From SIG480 sp045595605 (GTDB lineage Bacteria; Bacillota; Clostridia; Oscillospirales; JAAYXM01), in the NCBI GenBank assembly GCA_045595605.1, contig JAZOAS010000079.1:1-10766 (forward strand): a stretch of DNA of 10,766 bases, in the 5' to 3' direction. The notes beneath the pieces are model-generated. The model was not told where the DNA came from, ran no database searches, and worked only from the letters and a program-made list of their open reading frames with translations. The translations under genes were made by a program, and so were the position numbers. This document shows, piece after piece, positions 9,001 to 10,766 of this stretch (position 1 is its first letter; the number at the start of each line of letters is the position of its first letter).

Positions 9001-10766
9001 CGACAACCTCACATTCATAAAGCAGGTTGACGAACCGCTCGATACATGGCGTTACGACCACAAGAACTACTATCCGTACTCTTCATACGCAGGACCGACC
9101 GTCCAGTTCGGTGAAGATCCGGGCGGCTACGGTAACTACAAGTATCCGGCAGGTTACACATGGCTTTACAATGTTGAGCGTGCAGATAATCCGGGAACAG
9201 GCGAGTTCTGGCTCGACTGGGCAATCAAGGACTTCAGAAAGCAGTCAAGAAACGGTAATCTCAAGCTCCGACTCCGTATGACAATGCTTAACGACTTTGA
9301 TGTTGATGAAGTATCCCTTGTAAGCCTCCTTCCGCAGAGAATTCACCAGAACGACGGTATCGACAACTTCGAAAAAGTCCTCGTCCGTCGCAAGGGAACA
9401 AACCTCGACTCGCTCTTCACAGCGGTTTACGAGCCGTATAAGGACGGAAACCGTTATGTAAGTGACATCCAGCAGGTAGAAATCGCAAGAACAGGCGGTG
9501 CAGAAGAGGGCGATGACGATGAAGCTCAGGCTGTAAAGGTTGTACTCGGTGAAGGCAGAACAGATTACATCGTTTACGCTACAAACCGCGATGTTATCTA
9601 CACAATCACAGACGGCGATTACAGCTTCGAGTTCTCTGGCTTTGTTGGTGTATGGACAATTAACGCTGAAGGCGAGTGCACATACAAGTACCTCCACGAC
9701 GGTACACTCCTCGGCGAAGGCGAAAAGAAGCTTGAAACAGCAGAAGCTGCAATAACAGGTAAGATAGTTGACTTCCAGAAGGAGTACTCACTCGACAACT
9801 GGATTGATGTTGAGTTTAGCCGCGATATGGGCGATACAGAGGTTGCAGAGCTCGTTGACCGTATGATTGTTCCTGAGAGAGAAAAGGCAGGCAACTCCTG
9901 CTACCTCATCGAGGGAATTGAAAAGACAGGTGACAGAACTGCCCGAATCAACCTTAACTCTACTTCTACGATTGACGGCTTCGTTGACCCGTACGATGAA
10001 GAGAAGGGTTATGTATATGTCCTCACCGGCGGAGAAAACTTCGAAATTCCGATGAGCTACGAAGACAACGGAGCTCCGGTATTCGACGCAGTTTCTGATA
10101 AGCAGGTATCAGCAGGAAGCTCAATCAAGGCAACAGTAAACGCAACTCCGATAGATGAGGACCTTACAGTAACCTACAAGGCAAGAACCCTCCCGCGTGG
10201 TGCAAGCTTTGATGCAGAAACTGCAACGATCTCCTGGAAGCCGACATCAGCTCAGATTGGTAAGAACCTTGTCGCAATCGATGCTATCGACTCAGAGGGC
10301 CGCGTTTCAACGGTTTACTTTGAGATTCAGGTATTCGGCTCCACCGGTGGTGGAGGCGGCGGTGGCGGCGGAGGCTTCGACATCCCGCCGAAGGACGACG
10401 AGCCGACCGACGAACCGGGAACAGACGAACCGTCAACCGACGAACCGGGCACAGATGAACCCGGAACTGAAACACCGGGAACAGATGACCCGACAGTAAC
10501 ACCGGGAGCAGACGAAGAAGGCTTTATTGACCTTGGAAACCACGCTTGGGCAGAAGATTCAATCAACTACCTTGCAGATGAGGGAATCATCAAGGGAACA
10601 AGCGAAAAGACCTTCTCACCTGCAGCAAATATAACACGCGCTGACTATGCAATACTTCTTGTAAGAGCATTCGAGCTTGAAAGCGACAGTACTGAAAACT
10701 TCGCAGATGTAAGCGCAAGTGATTACTTCGCAGAAGAGCTTGCAGTAGCAAGAAATACAGGAATAG
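1..10766 (+). CDS. Giant SLH-anchored heparinase II/III-like polysaccharide lyase with module/Big2 repeats (partial at both ends)
   Basis: One open frame covers the window (complete codons 2-10765, 3,588 residues) with no in-frame stop; start and stop codons lie outside. The likely role is beta-elimination of a uronic-acid-containing polysaccharide at the cell surface. In order it has the tail of a repeat module, five full modules alternating with seven Big2-type Ig domains, a sixth diverged module, a diverged Ig domain, the lyase (about residues 2224-3355), a He_PIG-like domain, a Gly/Pro/Thr linker and SLH repeats. The lyase call rests on the HxHxD motif at residues 2865-2869, Asp2885 in a DFG context and His2908 in a GHNT context, all typical of the heparinase II/III C-terminal family. 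The SLH call rests on an ITRAD motif. The signal peptide is expected upstream. The substrate cannot be read from the sequence. Architecture confidence is high; enzymatic activity is inferred from motifs. Confidence 0.93.
2..178 (+). repeat. Repeat module 0, C-terminal tail only
   Basis: The first 59 residues match the end of the later modules. They include a T-I-G-K-V strand, an SAGEY turn followed by a VITFASDATS segment, and the closing KGIKLMP motif. The corresponding positions in module 3 read TIGNV, APGEY, IIAFVGDATS and TGIKLLP. Unlike later copies it is not followed by a Big2 domain: a linker of about ten residues rich in Glu and Val (179-208) leads straight into module 1. The rest of this copy, and possibly more copies, lies upstream. 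Confidence 0.8.
209..904 (+). repeat. Repeat module 1 (unknown extracellular module, possibly carbohydrate-binding)
   Basis: Residues 70-301, 232 long. It opens with a strand and an SFNTDKM segment equivalent to AFNKANM in later copies. It then has an N-Y-Y acidic/aromatic patch, a PWAWEAHK motif, an FRLNVDAPGNY strand-turn, PAVYFFKDG (650-676), GVTNSD, KLGYFDVY, an AGEYIIAFVGD strand and the closing NIKFTPV. The aromatic, Asn/Asp-rich beta character suggests a beta-sandwich such as a carbohydrate-binding module. I do not recognise the family. No cysteine. One Big2 domain follows. Confidence 0.8.
923..1171 (+). other. Big2-type bacterial Ig-like domain 1
   Basis: Residues 308-390. The Big2 pattern is visible: an opening V-x-S-I-A-L-S strand, TELAIGKTATLSVKA, then a V-A-N-G-V-V-T turn and EGTAKVTATY near the end, closing on a TVVD strand. 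Big2 domains are common beta-sandwich spacers or adhesion elements in bacterial surface proteins; here one separates modules 1 and 2. Its 23-nt segment at 938-960 is identical to 1910-1932 in Big2 domain 2. Confidence 0.85.
1202..1879 (+). repeat. Repeat module 2 (same unknown family)
   Basis: Residues 401-626, 226 long. Shared landmarks are EYVFGLNAF at the start, APVLRN, TPAMHWDYTIPAQY, WAFEAHK, FRLKVEAPGTY, TAVYFFKDG (1616-1642), GVTNSDVSTYP, KLGYYDLYN, AGEYIIAFVGDATS and a closing GVKLTPV. The first Pro of the PAVYFFKDG motif is Thr here. It contains no cysteine. Two Big2 domains follow, making a module-Big2-Big2 cassette of 1,245 bases before the next module begins at 2447. Confidence 0.85.
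1895..2155 (+). other. Big2-type bacterial Ig-like domain 2
   Basis: Residues 632-718. The landmarks are VTAIALSADKTEL, a TLKATW strand, the VSADGTVTAIAKGTATVTA core and a final VEITVDED strand. The V-x-A-D-G-x-V-x-A and K-G-T-A-x-V-T-A pattern is the usual hallmark of Big2. It shares the ALSADKTEL opening with domain 1. First of a tandem pair. Confidence 0.87.
2165..2431 (+). other. Big2-type bacterial Ig-like domain 3
   Basis: Residues 722-810, directly after domain 2. It opens with FTGISISADKTALY, has a KWSISGEKALDL segment, the VDADGKVSPVTEGTATVTATL core and an LDFGVVD end. Bases 2313-2340 are identical over 28 nt to 3573-3600 in Big2 domain 5, indicating a shared recent duplication rather than just protein-level similarity. 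Confidence 0.87.
2447..3142 (+). repeat. Repeat module 3 (same unknown family, best consensus copy)
   Basis: Residues 816-1047, 232 long. It carries the complete set of landmarks: YGLSAFNKANMIYG, APVLRNSTGG, TPAMHWDYTVPAKY, DPWAFEAHK, AFRLKVDAPGEY, PAVYFFKDG (2882-2908), GVTNGDVSTYP, KLGYFEI, TIGNVSIPAPGEY with IIAFVGDATS, and GIKLLP. Two PGEY turns sit 67 codons apart (2828 and 3029) and share a 15-nt DNA stretch, hinting at an internal two-fold structure. Closest relative in the window is module 4, at a 1,260-base offset. Confidence 0.87.
3158..3421 (+). other. Big2-type bacterial Ig-like domain 4
   Basis: Residues 1053-1140. It opens with ITEFTVTASKTKL, then a FESSNEEAVTVDADG segment, an IKAVGVGEATVTATY core and a VTIDFAVEE end strand. 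The F-x-S-S-(N/D)-x-x-x-x-x-V-D-x-x-G-x-(V/I) pattern is typical of Big2. First of the tandem pair between modules 3 and 4. Confidence 0.87.
3428..3691 (+). other. Big2-type bacterial Ig-like domain 5
   Basis: Residues 1143-1230. The landmarks are LTEIKSIADNTTLFVDGTA, EIWTVTGTA, FESSDDDIITVDADG, KVKAVGIGNATVTVTL and VEFSVIA. It is the positional equivalent of domain 3: second member of its pair, and 28 bases (3573-3600) are identical to that domain. Confidence 0.87.
3707..4405 (+). repeat. Repeat module 4 (same unknown family)
   Basis: Residues 1236-1468, 233 long. The landmarks are SSFNKANMIYG, AAVLRNSTGG, QPAMHWNYIVPAKY, an altered PWSLEGYK in place of PWAFEAHK, AFRLKIDAPGEY, PAVYFFKDG (4142-4168), GVTNTTPSTYP, LRYFDI, EPGEYIVSFVGD and GIKLIP. 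Bases 3735-3762 are identical over 28 nt to 2475-2502 in module 3, and the PAVYFFKDG segment is also offset by exactly 1,260 bases. Only one Big2 domain follows. Confidence 0.86.
4421..4696 (+). other. Big2-type bacterial Ig-like domain 6
   Basis: Residues 1474-1565. It opens GGINITAKNQLLMVGREMQV, then FESSDETVATVDENGLVTGVA, a VTITVTMK strand and an ILFKVVP end. It is more diverged than domains 1-5, with NEN-type ENG in place of ADG in the core turn and a short ESENP insertion where others have EGT or GEG. Confidence 0.83.
4715..5476 (+). repeat. Repeat module 5 (diverged, enlarged copy)
   Basis: Residues 1572-1825, 254 long, about 22 longer than modules 3 and 4. It keeps the start (MLAFNYDKMDKV), a DPWKF motif equivalent to PWAFE, SLDVPAAGEY, PAVYFFKD (5204-5227), KLGYFKAND, NVPEAGKYVLAFVMD and GIKLIP. 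The middle is changed: a glycine/methionine-rich FGFGGIVGIMIM segment replaces the LRNSTGG/AMHW region, and the GVTN segment is absent. It contains the first cysteine of the visible protein (residue 1796). Confidence 0.8.
5489..5761 (+). other. Big2-type bacterial Ig-like domain 7
   Basis: Residues 1830-1920. A LSINAEMPVMYCDQTLQL opening is followed by VWDIAGEKEVLDL, FTSSDENIARVDETG, LVTGVAPGEVTITAV and an end strand ISLYD. The ARVDETGLVTGV core and PGEVTITAV are typical of Big2. It has two cysteines (1831, 1845), unlike the upstream Ig domains. Confidence 0.83.
5786..6349 (+). repeat. Repeat module 6 (strongly diverged, shortened copy)
   Basis: Residues 1929-2116, about 188 long. Homology to the other modules shows in its second half: PFFALKIRVPMKGEFYFNV aligns with the FxAFRLKVDAPGEY strand-turn, NADFYLAP sits where PAVYFFKD is found, RIGKVNVPMPGDYFLIL aligns with TIGNVSIPAPGEYIIAF, and KGFSFIAP with TGIKLLP. 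The first half (DYVTGSIVMKDQTTYTPHNE onward) is not clearly alignable by eye. As the copy nearest the lyase it may have a different ligand or be an enzyme-packing domain. Confidence 0.65.
6350..6670 (+). other. Diverged Ig-like beta domain before the lyase
   Basis: Residues 2117-2223. It sits where a Big2 domain follows every earlier module. Beta-rich segments AKVKMSVEGLS, VLPCQVVRSFSYIL, LVLRDGNYTVETYGEVGEVEITADVTY (split over several strands) and VTVFPFLVDD are visible. The G-E-V-x-I-T-A-x-V-T-Y strand resembles the Big2 core, but the xVDADGxV turn is missing. I call it Ig-like from position and strand pattern only. Confidence 0.5.
6671..8500 (+). other. Lyase catalytic part 1: alpha-helical toroid, heparinase II/III-like
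   Basis: Residues 2224-2833 are helix-rich. Family-like segments are: an N-terminal helix with EMVAAARKNIEKYSWA, WNMISGQGLPRAY, the four-Cys insertion, LTGDEKYG (7481-7504) leading into a helix ending ADVYPD, GRIWAGFTAEIYADAYDVF, and two likely active-site segments. These are GNFGIHQ (7850-7870; Asn2618, His2622, Gln2623), in the place of the Asn/His-containing toroid motif of these lyases, and RDGMNTESPYYNQ (8018-8056; Glu2679, Tyr2682, Tyr2683), which resembles the loop carrying the catalytic Tyr. Residue roles are inferred from family knowledge. The boundary to the beta part is approximate. Confidence 0.82.
6908..7009 (+). other. CX2C-X26-CX2C zinc-ribbon-like insertion in the lyase
   Basis: Cysteines at residues 2303, 2306, 2333 and 2336 (6908, 6917, 6998, 7007) form two CX2C knuckles: C-R-Y-C-G and C-P-E-C-S. 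Between them are an AGHGNYFW segment and a DPWKVK strand, and the second knuckle is followed by RRFPSND. This spacing is that of a structural zinc ribbon. From memory, similar four-Cys insertions ending in an FPSND-like motif occur in some uncharacterised heparinase II/III-like proteins; I cannot confirm that here. Probable role: structural stabilisation of the entrance to the toroid. Confidence 0.72.
8501..10066 (+). other. Lyase catalytic part 2: heparinase II/III C-terminal-like beta domain with metal site
   Basis: Residues 2834-3355. The segment HHQHNHSD (8585-8608) gives the HxHxD signature at His2865, His2867 and Asp2869. It is followed by LQIDAYGLPLTYDFG with Asp2885 and by the GHNTVVVD segment with His2908. 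In heparinase II-type lyases (Pfam Hepar_II_III_C), these positions hold the catalytic His and a structural zinc (His, Asp, His). Further family-like strands are DFFRVDGGKDHLYTF, LRLRMTML with the following LLPQR, and LDSLFTAVYEPY. An acidic EEGDDDE loop (9503-9523) is unusual and could bind calcium. The last stretch, 9700-10066, is only assigned to this domain because nothing else fits. Confidence 0.85.
10067..10336 (+). other. He_PIG-like putative Ig domain
   Basis: Residues 3356-3445. It opens GAPVFDAVSDKQVSAGSSI, then LTVTYKARTLPRGASFDAETATISWKPT (over several strands), an AQIGKNLVAIDAIDSEGR segment and VYFEIQVFG. The L-P-x-G-A-x-F-D-x-x-T-x-x-x-x-W-x-P-T core and the A-x-D-S-E-G end are the hallmark of the He_PIG / cadherin-like Ig family. 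It probably acts as a rigid spacer between the lyase and the wall-anchoring tail. Confidence 0.85.
10340..10519 (+). repeat. Poly-Gly run and acidic Pro/Thr linker
   Basis: After Ser-Thr comes an uninterrupted run of ten glycine codons (10346-10375), then FDIPPKD and an imperfect five-residue repeat of the type T-D-E-P-G/S (about 10394-10507), drifting into TETPG, TDDPT and TPGADEE. Low-complexity Pro/Thr/acidic linkers between a catalytic module and SLH domains are usual in wall-anchored glycan-degrading proteins and give reach and protease resistance; O-glycosylation is possible. The glycine and T-D-E-P-G codons vary, so this is not a simple DNA microsatellite. Confidence 0.88.
10520..10690 (+). 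other. S-layer homology (SLH) domain 1
   Basis: Residues 3507-3563. The pattern is GFIDLGNHAWAEDSINYLADEG, then IIKGTSEKTFSPAANITRADYA and ILLVRAFEL. It carries the ITRAD form of the TRAE motif at 10631-10645 (Arg3546), which in SLH domains contacts pyruvylated secondary cell wall polymer. This places the protein on the wall of a Gram-positive-type bacterium with the C-terminus as anchor. Confidence 0.93.
10697..10766 (+). other. SLH domain 2, N-terminal part (cut by window end)
   Basis: The segment NFADVSASDYFAEELAVARNTGI matches the opening of an SLH repeat: F-x-D-V, then a Tyr/Phe-led helix ending in A-x-x-x-G-I. The domain runs past the window. SLH domains usually come in threes, so roughly a further 100 residues and the stop codon are expected just downstream. 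Confidence 0.85.

Noticed and set aside
9245..9697. 150-codon minus-strand open frame
   Set aside because: It is antisense to the beta domain of the lyase, whose + strand frame is uninterrupted and has family-like strands. No independent support.
10346..10375. Simple-sequence slippage tract in the glycine run
   Set aside because: The ten Gly codons mix GGT, GGA and GGC and cluster only at protein level. The tract could slip, but nothing in the sequence shows phase variation, and the frame is intact through it.
1..10766. Possibility that the lyase is a separate gene with an internal start
   Set aside because: There is no stop codon in the frame anywhere between the stalk and the lyase. The linking regions code for domain-like sequence, and I saw no convincing ribosome-binding site with a start near 6671.

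Overview
The whole 10,766-base window lies inside one giant protein-coding gene on the + strand. The reading frame that begins at base 2 stays open to the last base: 3,588 complete codons with no stop. Neither the start codon nor the stop codon is inside the window. There is no intergenic DNA, and I see no RNA gene, promoter, terminator, mobile element or CRISPR array.

The product reads as a cell-surface polysaccharide lyase of the heparinase II/III-like superfamily. Its order is: (1) bases 2-5761, a long run of about 230-residue modules I do not recognise, alternating with bacterial Ig-like (Big2-type) domains; (2) 5786-6670, a diverged last module and a diverged Ig-like domain; (3) 6671-10066, the lyase, with an N-terminal helical toroid carrying a four-cysteine zinc-ribbon-like insertion and a C-terminal beta domain carrying the HxHxD / DxG / HN signature of heparinase II-type enzymes; (4) 10067-10336, a putative Ig (He_PIG-like) domain; (5) 10340-10519, a ten-glycine run and an acidic Pro/Thr linker; (6) 10520-10766, one complete S-layer homology (SLH) domain and the start of a second.

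SLH domains bind secondary cell wall polymers of Gram-positive-type walls. With moderate GC, strong use of CCG for proline and GAA/GAG-rich composition, they suggest an anaerobic Firmicute of the Clostridia, quite possibly a gut or rumen lineage. This is inference from domain content, not a taxonomic identification. The working picture is an exported enzyme held on the wall by its C-terminus, with the lyase next to the anchor and a long N-terminal stalk of possible glycan-binding modules reaching outward. The visible part alone is roughly 390 kDa, estimated from an average residue mass.

The most interesting parts are the repeated unknown module (six copies plus the tail of a seventh, becoming more diverged toward the lyase), the cassette-like module/Big2 organisation with DNA-level identity at a fixed 1,260-base offset, the zinc-ribbon-like insertion in the lyase, and the absence of cysteine from the first 1,795 codons.
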